Positions 7,774 through 15,918 of a stretch of DNA of 64,000 bases are shown in pieces. The position numbers were made by a program, and so were the translations under genes. The DNA comes from Lachnoclostridium sp. UBA1308 (GTDB lineage Bacteria; Bacillota; Clostridia; Lachnospirales; Lachnospiraceae): the NCBI GenBank assembly GCA_002307215.1, contig DBTU01000028.1:1-64000 (forward strand). Direction: 5' to 3'. The notes under the pieces were generated by a model, which saw only the letters and a list, made by a program, of their open reading frames with translations, searched no databases and was not told where the DNA came from. The number at the start of each line of letters is the position of its first letter. Position 1 is the first letter of the stretch.

Positions 7774-10700
7774 CTAGCCAATTGGCTTAAAGCATTGTGA
7801 TACGATATATTCTTTTTTGGCATAGTTGGCAACCAGCTCCAGCAATATTTTATCATTCTTCTTTTCCATTGCGCATAACATCATATTGATATTGTTGTAG
7901 TTCGATTCATCCTGCGGTATGGCTTTGCAGTCATAGAGGATGCTGAAGTTTTCCGTAGCAAGAATTTCCTCGTCGGATTCCTCCGTTATTTGGTACTGCA
8001 GCTCTTCATGATAGAATAAAAGAAACTCCTTTGTATAAATTCCCATAAAACTGTTATTCATACATTCTGTTATTAATTCGTCTTTACTTTCATGTAACAG
8101 TCGGTAATGTATGAATATTCTCTTTTGGGGATTGGCGTGACAACTAACAATATATTTATCTGCAATCCGATCAGGTAAGGTTATACAGTTCTTATAATCC
8201 AGAAAGAACGCAAGAACAACTCCCTTTCTGACCAGTCTTTGAATATTGTATTCGGCAAAGGTGAGTTCGTTTTCTGATAAGTCCTTCTCTGTGGCATGGT
8301 ACTTCAGCCATGCAAGTAGACAGCAATCATTCTCTTCATAGAAAAGTTCCCTCTTCATGATTTGAAACAAACCGTTATCAAGCTGCTGTCCATGAACCAG
8401 ATATCTGTAGGCATAATAAGTTAGAAATGCCTTGACTAGCAAATGATTCGTGACCGCTTTATAATATGTATTGAAAACCAGAAAACTGTCCTCCATATAA
8501 CTCTCCGTATACAGCATTTGTGACAGCAGTCTTTCCTCGAGGTTATGGCATTCCAGCTCAAAGCCTTGCGCGGCCTGCCATAATCGGTACATCTCACTGA
8601 TGGTTCCATGATAAAAATCAATCAGATATCTGAGAATGAATTCATCATATTTATCATTAGAAAACACATAATGACATAGATTCAGCATGTAATTCTGCTT
8701 TTTCTCGGAAGCAGAGGTCCTGATCCATATGGAACACAGCTTAACGAGACGATTGATCGGAATACCTTCCAGACCATAAGCCTCAAGTGCCTCCAAAGCT
8801 TTCAGATAAAAAGCCCTGACAAGCATGATTTCAATATATTTCGGACGCTCCTTTAAACTTACCGCATTCAAGTCGAGGTGTCCTAAATAATACTCCAGCA
8901 TCTCATCTTCCGGGTTCTCATAATAATACTCAATTAGAGTCTGACGACAATACGTCGCATACTCCTCTGACATTCCCTCTATCAAAAGTACCTTCTTCCG
9001 TAATTCAATGGCACTGCTGCTAAGGATACGATAACTATGATATCGGTCAAAAAGATGTAGAAGTACCTTGGGATGATTGGTGTATTCGGCACAGTTATTC
9101 TCATAATCGGCAGCATTCAAATATGGATTCAAGCTATAATCGATGGATTCTATATAGCGATTCCCATAGCTGTCAACGAGAAAGATTTCCGCATTACCGG
9201 AATAGATGTCAACCTCAGCTCGCCCTAGTGTCAGAGGAACGATATCTTCTGTCTTAAGCTCCTTATGAATGACGATTGCACTTACGATATTGGAGTTATG
9301 ACAGATAAGTTCATGACGGTATAAGACATAAGGTAAATGCTCATATACTTCTTTACTTAATAACGGTTTACTTAAAATATCCTGATAGAGTATAGCTAGA
9401 TCACGACTGATTGTATGACTCTCTAGCATTTTCAGTGCAAAAATTTCCATTTTCCTATCATACGATCTATAAATAGAAACATCGGTATCCTTATTCTTAA
9501 TCACTCCCGCATACAGATATGCTTTCCTATTATCACTTAAATTGCTGTTATACAGAAAATATAAAAGAACTGCCTGTGACAGGTTATCCTGTATGGATTC
9601 CCCCGCACAGCAGATATAATATTCGTATAATTCGGTAATCCTCAGTTGTGTTTCTACCCCAAGTCGATACCATTCAAAATACTTCTCTTCTTTTTTTATA
9701 CCTTTAATCAGCATGCAGCAAATAGCTGACAGAATTTCTGTATCATCAAATTCATCATACAATTTAACCAGCCCGTTGAATATTATAAGGTCAAAGGATT
9801 TTCTCTTACCGGCCAAATAAGTATACTGCTTGGCTGTTTCTCTGGATACAATCCAATTCTTAATTCCATAATTAAGAACTTGAATCTCAAAGTCTGATAA
9901 CTCACGAAGCAGGTACGGCTCCTCATTAAAGATACAAACCGCTTCATAGTACATAATCGGACTGTGACAGCCTCTATCAAACTGTTCTTTGATATCGGCC
10001 AGCTTAATCCCTCTATTTCGTTCGTAACGCTTATCTGTATATAATAGAAACCACAGAATCCGCCAGTCGTAGGATCCGCTATTATAAAATTTACGAATGG
10101 TTTCTGCCGCATTTGTGATGATAGTCTCATCCTTGCAGTTCAAAGCCTCCAAGTAAAGATATGCGCAATACTCCAGTATGGATTTTTTCTTAAGAATAAC
10201 TTCATCTTTTGAAAAATCGGAAAGCAGCTCTTTCGCAAGCTTATCTCTGCCTGCTATGATAGCAAGATATGTTTTCATTAAATCTCTGACATAGCTCACT
10301 TCAGGGCCGGGCAATCTTGTAATTATGGCTTCTGTATCATCAATGTACTCGGGCAATTTTATACGGTTCAATCGAAAGCTTAAATAAGTATCCATAAGAC
10401 CGACTTCAATTTTCTGTTGATAGCGTCGCTTAGAATCCCTGTGCTCTGTCTTTGATAACTTACATACCACCGATACCGTCAGGGTCTGATGTGCTGTTTT
10501 AATAAAGATATGTCCAAAATTATTACCAACTGTTAAAAATTGTGGATCAATTGCATATGCAATCTGATGGGTATTACCAATAAATCGATCAGACCATAAG
10601 AATTTCTGATCTATCTGAATGAACGAGGCATCTGTACTGACTCTGATTTCAGCATAACCCCATTGATTCTTCGTCAGCGTTACTTTATCAGATGATTTTT

Positions 10701-11319
10701 CATTGGACATATGGTACTCCACCTGTGTTTTATCAATATCCAAATGGATGGCGGCTTTTTTCTTGATGGTAACCAGAAATTCCTCCAAAGCCTGACTAGT
10801 CGAAATACTTTTTCTTAAGTTACGGTAAATAGACTGATACCTGACTTCATTCGCAAGAAAAACCCGTTCAAAATCCTCTGACCGAAAGACACTCTTCGCA
10901 TCTGACCAGTCCATTCTCGCTAAATTGGTAAATTGAAAAAGATCCTTAATTTTACCCATGGAGGACATGCAATAGGGATCTTCTATTTGAACTGTAAACG
11001 GAAGCGAAACTTCACCAATTTCACTTACTATGTTGATTTCACCGTGGATTTCATCACCGTTCTTAAGACTTAAAGCATTGAATTGATAGAAAATTGTATT
11101 TGTGATATCTTGAAATGTCGATTCTTGAAGCTTCATTAATCGGTTGGAAGAGTATATTGTCCCCTTCATACGCTTTCCTGCACTGTTACTTAGCGTAAAG
11201 CTACCCTCGTGGATTTTACCGGCAGTGACGGTAAGGCTGATTTCTTCTTCTGATAAGCAGATGAGAGGCAGCTCATATTCAAAATCCCCATGTGAAAAAC
11301 GCTCAATCTTTTCCTTCAA
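7774..11319 (-). CDS. Giant beta-domain plus helical-repeat protein (DUF5717-like), unknown function
   Basis: The protein has 1181 residues. The first ~110 residues are a beta-rich, Ig-like domain (FSHGDFEYELP; the strands resemble BACON/MSP-type domains). A second beta domain lies around residues 200-300. The remaining ~850 residues are alpha-helical repeats rich in Tyr and Leu (e.g. ILEYCAYLYLEAL, LAWLKYHATEK), resembling a degenerate TPR solenoid. No signal peptide or catalytic motif is visible. From memory it resembles Pfam DUF5717 of Lachnospiraceae; this was not checked. The TTG at 11319 is chosen because GAGGTG lies six bases upstream; the ATG at 11358 lacks a Shine-Dalgarno sequence. 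It leads the four-gene cassette. A TTGCCA/TATTAT pair 17 bases apart upstream could be its promoter. It shares a 139-base divergent region with the aminotransferase gene. Confidence 0.82.
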   Translation of the reverse strand: MKEKIERFSHGDFEYELPLICLSEEEISLTVTAGKIHEGSFTLSNSAGKRMKGTIYSSNRLMKLQESTFQDITNTIFYQFNALSLKNGDEIHGEINIVSEIGEVSLPFTVQIEDPYCMSSMGKIKDLFQFTNLARMDWSDAKSVFRSEDFERVFLANEVRYQSIYRNLRKSISTSQALEEFLVTIKKKAAIHLDIDKTQVEYHMSNEKSSDKVTLTKNQWGYAEIRVSTDASFIQIDQKFLWSDRFIGNTHQIAYAIDPQFLTVGNNFGHIFIKTAHQTLTVSVVCKLSKTEHRDSKRRYQQKIEVGLMDTYLSFRLNRIKLPEYIDDTEAIITRLPGPEVSYVRDLMKTYLAIIAGRDKLAKELLSDFSKDEVILKKKSILEYCAYLYLEALNCKDETIITNAAETIRKFYNSGSYDWRILWFLLYTDKRYERNRGIKLADIKEQFDRGCHSPIMYYEAVCIFNEEPYLLRELSDFEIQVLNYGIKNWIVSRETAKQYTYLAGKRKSFDLIIFNGLVKLYDEFDDTEILSAICCMLIKGIKKEEKYFEWYRLGVETQLRITELYEYYICCAGESIQDNLSQAVLLYFLYNSNLSDNRKAYLYAGVIKNKDTDVSIYRSYDRKMEIFALKMLESHTISRDLAILYQDILSKPLLSKEVYEHLPYVLYRHELICHNSNIVSAIVIHKELKTEDIVPLTLGRAEVDIYSGNAEIFLVDSYGNRYIESIDYSLNPYLNAADYENNCAEYTNHPKVLLHLFDRYHSYRILSSSAIELRKKVLLIEGMSEEYATYCRQTLIEYYYENPEDEMLEYYLGHLDLNAVSLKERPKYIEIMLVRAFYLKALEALEAYGLEGIPINRLVKLCSIWIRTSASEKKQNYMLNLCHYVFSNDKYDEFILRYLIDFYHGTISEMYRLWQAAQGFELECHNLEERLLSQMLYTESYMEDSFLVFNTYYKAVTNHLLVKAFLTYYAYRYLVHGQQLDNGLFQIMKRELFYEENDCCLLAWLKYHATEKDLSENELTFAEYNIQRLVRKGVVLAFFLDYKNCITLPDRIADKYIVSCHANPQKRIFIHYRLLHESKDELITECMNNSFMGIYTKEFLLFYHEELQYQITEESDEEILATENFSILYDCKAIPQDESNYNNINMMLCAMEKKNDKILLELVANYAKKEYIVSQCFKPIG

Positions 11320-11458
11320 TGTCGTCACCTCAAGAATTATATTCATCATTGGAAGCATTGCAATTTAGAGAAAATAGATTATAATAAAATATTATAATTC
11401 AATTGGCAAAAAAAATCCAGTACAACGTTTCTGACTCGAATAAATAGGGAGGTATCAT

Positions 11459-12556
11459 ATGATAAAGCATGCCGATCATTTTCATGGAAGTGATTTGGAA
11501 ACCATAGAAAAAATATATGGAATCAAGAAAGAGGACATCGTAAGTTTCTCGGCTAATGTAAACCCACTTGGGATTTCTCCGAAATTAAAATCCACTCTGT
11601 CACAGAGAATTGATGCAATTATGAGTTATCCTGACCGTGACTATACCGAGCTTCGGAAATGTATCGCTCTCTATGTTAATGCAGAGGCGGAGAACATTAT
11701 TGTCGGTAACGGTTCAACCGAGCTGATATCACTGTTCATCCAAATAAAACATCCAAAAAAAGCTCTTATTATCGGACCGACCTATTCCGAATATGAACGC
11801 GAGATAACGCTTGGAGGAGGTGCTACACACTACTATCGGCTTGAGGAGGAGAACGATTTTAATCTTGATCTTCATAAGCTGGAGGAGGAACTGACCGCCG
11901 ATACAGATCTTTTAGTTATCTGTAATCCGAACAATCCGACCTCAACTGCCATATCAAAGAATGATATGCGCAAAATCCTTGATATTTGTAAACAAAAAGG
12001 CATCTTTGTCATGGTGGATGAAACCTATGTTGAGTTTGCTCCGGACATTCAGGAAATCAACTGTGCTCCTCTGACCGGATATTATAATAATATTATAATC
12101 CTTCGCGGTATTTCAAAATTCTTTGCTGCTCCGGGGCTTCGCCTTGGTTATGCAATCTGCGGGAATTTGGATTTATTGAAGGAAATCAACCAGAGAAAAA
12201 ATCCCTGGACGATTAACAGTCTGGCGGCGATTGCAGGCGAAATCATGTTCACCGATGAGGAATATATTAAGGATACCAGATCCTTAATTACCGCTGAACG
12301 AACCCGAATATGTCAGATACTCGGAGCCTGTCCGAATGTTCGTTTTTATGAACCGACCGCTAATTTTATTTTGATTAAAATCCTAAAGGAAGAAGTAACT
12401 TCGATGGATTTGTTTGAGGCTGCTATCCGAGAAGGCCTCATGATCCGCGATTGTTCCACCTTTCCCTTCTTAAATAATAAGTTTATCCGTTTCTGCTTTA
12501 TGTCTCCTGCTCAAAATGATGCGCTGTTGAAGGTGCTGCTGGAGGTCTTGAGATAA
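11459..12556 (+). CDS. PLP-dependent aminotransferase, CobD/HisC-like
   Basis: This is a fold-type I PLP enzyme of 365 residues. The opening HADHFHGSDL...IVSFSANVNPLG resembles L-threonine-O-3-phosphate decarboxylase (CobD), while length and core also fit histidinol-phosphate aminotransferase. Visible motifs are NPNNPT (substrate and cofactor contacts), DETYVEF (Asp to the pyridine nitrogen), and ISKFFAAPGLRLGYA, with the Schiff-base lysine after Ser. CobD makes aminopropanol phosphate for cobalamin side chains; HisC transaminates histidinol phosphate. Neither pathway is represented nearby, so the substrate cannot be fixed. AGGGAGG lies six bases before the ATG. It diverges from the giant-protein cassette and is followed at once by an acetyltransferase remnant. 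Confidence 0.82.
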   Translation: MIKHADHFHGSDLETIEKIYGIKKEDIVSFSANVNPLGISPKLKSTLSQRIDAIMSYPDRDYTELRKCIALYVNAEAENIIVGNGSTELISLFIQIKHPKKALIIGPTYSEYEREITLGGGATHYYRLEEENDFNLDLHKLEEELTADTDLLVICNPNNPTSTAISKNDMRKILDICKQKGIFVMVDETYVEFAPDIQEINCAPLTGYYNNIIILRGISKFFAAPGLRLGYAICGNLDLLKEINQRKNPWTINSLAAIAGEIMFTDEEYIKDTRSLITAERTRICQILGACPNVRFYEPTANFILIKILKEEVTSMDLFEAAIREGLMIRDCSTFPFLNNKFIRFCFMSPAQNDALLKVLLEVLR

Positions 12557-12565
12557 ATCGGATGA

Positions 12566-12859
12566 TTCGAAAAGGTAAAGTGGAATATCATAACAACGAA
12601 AGAAGAAGTTGCGGTAATTCATGCTCTTGGTATACTACCAACATATCAGGGTAAAGGCATTGCTAAGCAAATGGTAAGAGAAGCAATTCTCATTTGTGGT
12701 GATAAGCGTCAAAAAGCAATTCGTTTAGACGTGCTAGGCTCTAATACTCCAGCACAAAAACTTTATGCAAATATGGGATTTCAATATAGAGATACAATCA
12801 AATTGTTTTATGAGGATACTGGAATGACAGATTACTTGCTATATGAGTTCACAATGTAA
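12566..12859 (+). pseudogene. GNAT acetyltransferase remnant, N-terminus missing
   Basis: Translation in this frame gives the C-terminal half of a GNAT N-acetyltransferase: the acetyl-CoA pyrophosphate loop ALGILPTYQGKGIAKQMV is clear (Q-x-x-G-x-G/A form) and is followed by RLDVLGSNTPAQKLYANMGF, the canonical C-terminal strand and helix. An in-frame TGA at 12563 cuts off any N-terminal ~70 residues, and no good start precedes the motif; the only downstream ATG (12671) is inside the fold. The frame stays open for 27 codons after the TAA, which may be chance. It starts ten bases after the aminotransferase gene and is best read as a truncated gene. Confidence 0.75.
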
Positions 12860-13058
12860 ATACCAATTTATTGGGATGATTTGCCTCACAGTTTGAATAG
12901 AGAATTTTACGTATTAATTGAAAAATTCAATCGAGCAACGTAATTTTGCGCTCTGCTCAAAAATATATTGAATATCAACAATATGTTTTGACAGAGCCCT
13001 TAGTTTTAAAGTCCATTTATAAATTTATAAATTTTAAATAAATTTTACGAATTACTGA

Positions 13059-13086
13059 TTGACTTTAATATATACTATGATATAAT
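13059..13086 (+). promoter_or_regulatory. Promoter of the marR-ABC operon
   Basis: TTGACT (13059-13064) and TATAAT (13081-13086) are separated by 16 bases, a near-consensus sigma-A promoter about 105 bases ahead of the MarR start. The remainder of the 12860-13192 gap contains no further gene that I can support. Confidence 0.75.
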
Positions 13087-13098
13087 TTCATTTAATTT

Positions 13099-13125
13099 GG
13101 TGGCTAACTATTAGGTGACTAACTA
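13099..13125 (+). promoter_or_regulatory. Putative MarR operator: 12-bp direct repeats
   Basis: GGTGGCTAACTA (13099-13110) and GGTGACTAACTA (13114-13125) are direct repeats with one mismatch and a 15-base period, positioned just downstream of the -10 element at the expected transcription start. A dimeric MarR bound here would block initiation, which suggests autorepression of the operon. The assignment rests on position and repetition only. Confidence 0.5.
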
Positions 13126-13192
13126 ATTATGCCCTTCCTAATTCGACATACAAAACAACCCGCAACAACAAAGGAGGAACCACAAGAAAATA

Positions 13193-13627
13193 ATGAAACC
13201 CGAACTAGTAGAACTGTTACAATCTTTAGCAGAGATAATTAAGTTTATTCATCTGCGCTCCTATCATACGCTGAATGATATGCAGATATATCCCGGTCAG
13301 CCTAAATTGATCATGCTGATCAAGGAAAATGAAGGGATTACACAGAGAGAATTAGCTGAGAAGAATTTTGTCACACCTTCTACTATAACAGGAATGCTTA
13401 GTAAGCTGGAAGTTAAAAATTATATTTACCGCGTTCCGGATACGATTGATAAACGAATCATGAGGGTTTATCTTACACCGGAAGGTCAAACTTTTGCTAT
13501 TCATGCCAATGAATTTATTAATTCCATGATTGAGCAGATATTTGATGGTATCGATGATGAAGAACTTGAAACCTTACAAAGGCTTTCACAAAAACTCAAG
13601 AATAACATCCATAACAATGAATCCTAA
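13193..13627 (+). CDS. MarR-family transcriptional regulator of the ABC exporter
   Basis: This 144-residue winged-helix protein has a helix-turn-helix in EGITQRELAEKNFVTPSTITGMLSKLE and a wing containing the DKR motif (DTIDKRIMRVYLTPEG), both standard for MarR. Flanking helices would form the dimer interface and ligand pocket. It overlaps or abuts the following ABC gene, a common arrangement in which MarR represses a multidrug exporter until a compound binds. GGAGG lies about 17 bases before the ATG, which is unusually far; no better in-frame start is visible. The promoter and a direct-repeat operator candidate are just upstream. Confidence 0.92.
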   Translation: MKPELVELLQSLAEIIKFIHLRSYHTLNDMQIYPGQPKLIMLIKENEGITQRELAEKNFVTPSTITGMLSKLEVKNYIYRVPDTIDKRIMRVYLTPEGQTFAIHANEFINSMIEQIFDGIDDEELETLQRLSQKLKNNIHNNES

Positions 13628-13674
13628 TGGATGTTCTATATTCTGACAGAAATAATACTAGAAAGGAATGTTGC

Positions 13675-15918
13675 ATGTTAAAACTACTGAAATTTCTAAA
13701 AAAATCGGTAATTGCTATACTTGCAGTTATCATATTGCTGATTATCCAAGCTAATTGCGACCTAGCATTACCAACCTACACCTCCGATATTATAAACACC
13801 GGTATTATGAAGAATGGTATCCAAAGCTCTGTACCTGACGTGATTCGTAAGACCGAGCTGGATAAAATAACCCTGTTCATGACCGATGTAGAGGAATCCA
13901 CCGTACTTCAACACTATACATTAATGAATGAACAGGATTACAGTGCTGATGAATGGGCAAAATACTTAAAGAAGTATCCTTTATTAGATACAGATAAAAT
14001 GTATCTCTGGGATGGTAACGAAGAACCTGCACTTGCAGATGCCTTCAGTCTTCCCATGATGCTTGTATTATCCCTAGAAGGAGACAGTGATACATCAAAA
14101 GCAACCAGACAAAGTCTCCTCGATCAGATTGCTCCTGGTTTTAAGCAAGAAGATGTTGATATTTTCAGCATTATATTGCAAATACCACCGGATGGTATGG
14201 CGCAAATGGTTCCTGCCATGAGAGATAAGGTATCAGCCATGTCAGATATGATTCTTACTGCAGCAAATGCCTCTTATGTGAAAGCAGAATATGAAGCAAT
14301 TGGTATTGATGTCGGTCATATGCAGTCGAACTACATCCTATATACAGGTGGCTTAATGTTAGGTCTCGCATTGATTGGTATGCTAGCCGCTATCCTTGTA
14401 ACCTTGATAGCTGCAAGAGTATCGTCAAAAATGGGTCGCGATTTGAGAAGCAACGTATTCCAAAAGGTCTTGTCCTTCTCAAGCAAGGAAATGGATCAAT
14501 TTTCAACCGCTTCTTTGATTACCCGCAGTACAAACGATATCATGCAGGTTCAAAACCTGATGGTATGGGTCATCAGAATCGTTATCTACGCTCCTATTTT
14601 AGCCTTTGGTGCCGTGATTAAGGTTCTTTCAACGGAAAGTTCCATGTCTTGGATTTTAATCGTCGCTGTTGGAGCAATATTTGTATTGATCGGCTCATTA
14701 ATGATAATTGCTATGCCGAAATTTAAATTAATGCAAAAGCTAGTCGACAGAATCAATCTTGTTATGAGAGAAATCTTAAGCGGACTTCCGGTTATCCGTG
14801 CCTTTAGTACGGTAGATCATGAGAAGAAGCGCTTTGATAAAGCAAACCAGGATTTAACAAAGAATACACTGTTTGTATCGCGTGTTATGACATTTATGTT
14901 CCCGATTTTGTTCTTAATCATGAACTTTGTTTCCATTCTTATTATCTGGGTAGGAGCCAAGGGCATCGATCAAGGAACTATTCAGATCGGTGATATGATT
15001 GCCTTCATTCAATATACGATGCAGATCATCATGGCTTTCTTAATGCTTACTATGATCTCAGTAATGCTCCCGAGAGCATCGGTTGCTGCGAAGCGAATCG
15101 ACGAGATCCTAACTACTAAGTCCTCGATTATCGACCCTCTAAAAGAGGAGATTACCGGCACAGGTACAAATGGAGTTCTCGAATTTAATAATGTTTCCTT
15201 CCGGTATCCGAATGCAGAAGAGGATGTTCTATCCGATATCAGCTTTACTGCTAAGCCCGGTGAGACTACCGCAATCATAGGAAGTACCGGTAGCGGTAAG
15301 TCCACACTGATTAATCTGATTCCGAGGTTTTATGATGTAACGAAGGGTAGCATCCTGCTTGACGGTACAAATATTACAAGTATGAAGCTGAGCCGACTTC
15401 GCAACATGCTTGGCTATGTTCCGCAAAAGGGTGTGTTATTTACAGGAACGATAGAATCTAATATTAAATTCGGTAATATGAGCACTGACGATGAACTGAT
15501 GAAAAAGGCAGCACGAATTGCTCAAGCGGAAGAATTTATCGATGATAATTCCGAGGGCTATCAGACTTCCATCGCTCAGGGCGGTACCAACGTATCCGGC
15601 GGACAGAAACAGCGGTTATCCATCGCCAGAGCTATTACAAAGAATCCTGCAGTCTACGTATTTGATGACAGCTTCTCAGCACTTGATTACAAGACTGATT
15701 CCAAACTTCGCAGGACGATTAAGGAAGAATTAACCGATAGTACAATCATTATCGTAGCCCAAAGAATCAGTACCATCATGAATGCCGAACAGATTATTGT
15801 ACTCGAGGATGGGCGTATTGTAGGTAATGGAACACATAGAGAGTTACTTAAAAATTGCGAAGTATATCAACAGATTGCATCTTCCCAATTGTCAAAGGAG
15901 GAATTGGATTATGAGTAA
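13675..15918 (+). CDS. ABC exporter half-transporter, degenerate-site subunit
   Basis: This is a membrane domain fused to a nucleotide-binding domain, 747 residues. A ~180-residue extracytoplasmic insertion lies between the first and second membrane helices, making it longer than usual (~580). The NBD has Walker A GSTGSGKST, signature VSGGQKQRLSIARA and Walker B followed by FDDSFSALD, where the catalytic Glu is Asp; the H-loop reads VAQRIST with Gln for His. This half therefore builds the non-hydrolysing site of a heterodimer. The start at 13675 is chosen for AAAGGA seven bases upstream; a GTG/ATG start 16 codons earlier overlaps marR. It overlaps the partner gene by eight bases, implying translational coupling. 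Family relatives include LmrCD and BmrCD multidrug pumps. Confidence 0.93.
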   Translation: MLKLLKFLKKSVIAILAVIILLIIQANCDLALPTYTSDIINTGIMKNGIQSSVPDVIRKTELDKITLFMTDVEESTVLQHYTLMNEQDYSADEWAKYLKKYPLLDTDKMYLWDGNEEPALADAFSLPMMLVLSLEGDSDTSKATRQSLLDQIAPGFKQEDVDIFSIILQIPPDGMAQMVPAMRDKVSAMSDMILTAANASYVKAEYEAIGIDVGHMQSNYILYTGGLMLGLALIGMLAAILVTLIAARVSSKMGRDLRSNVFQKVLSFSSKEMDQFSTASLITRSTNDIMQVQNLMVWVIRIVIYAPILAFGAVIKVLSTESSMSWILIVAVGAIFVLIGSLMIIAMPKFKLMQKLVDRINLVMREILSGLPVIRAFSTVDHEKKRFDKANQDLTKNTLFVSRVMTFMFPILFLIMNFVSILIIWVGAKGIDQGTIQIGDMIAFIQYTMQIIMAFLMLTMISVMLPRASVAAKRIDEILTTKSSIIDPLKEEITGTGTNGVLEFNNVSFRYPNAEEDVLSDISFTAKPGETTAIIGSTGSGKSTLINLIPRFYDVTKGSILLDGTNITSMKLSRLRNMLGYVPQKGVLFTGTIESNIKFGNMSTDDELMKKAARIAQAEEFIDDNSEGYQTSIAQGGTNVSGGQKQRLSIARAITKNPAVYVFDDSFSALDYKTDSKLRRTIKEELTDSTIIIVAQRISTIMNAEQIIVLEDGRIVGNGTHRELLKNCEVYQQIASSQLSKEELDYE

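Noticed and set aside
12860..12943. In-frame continuation of 27 codons after the acetyltransferase TAA
   Set aside because: It could be coding remnant, but 27 codons can stay open by chance and no motif is seen.
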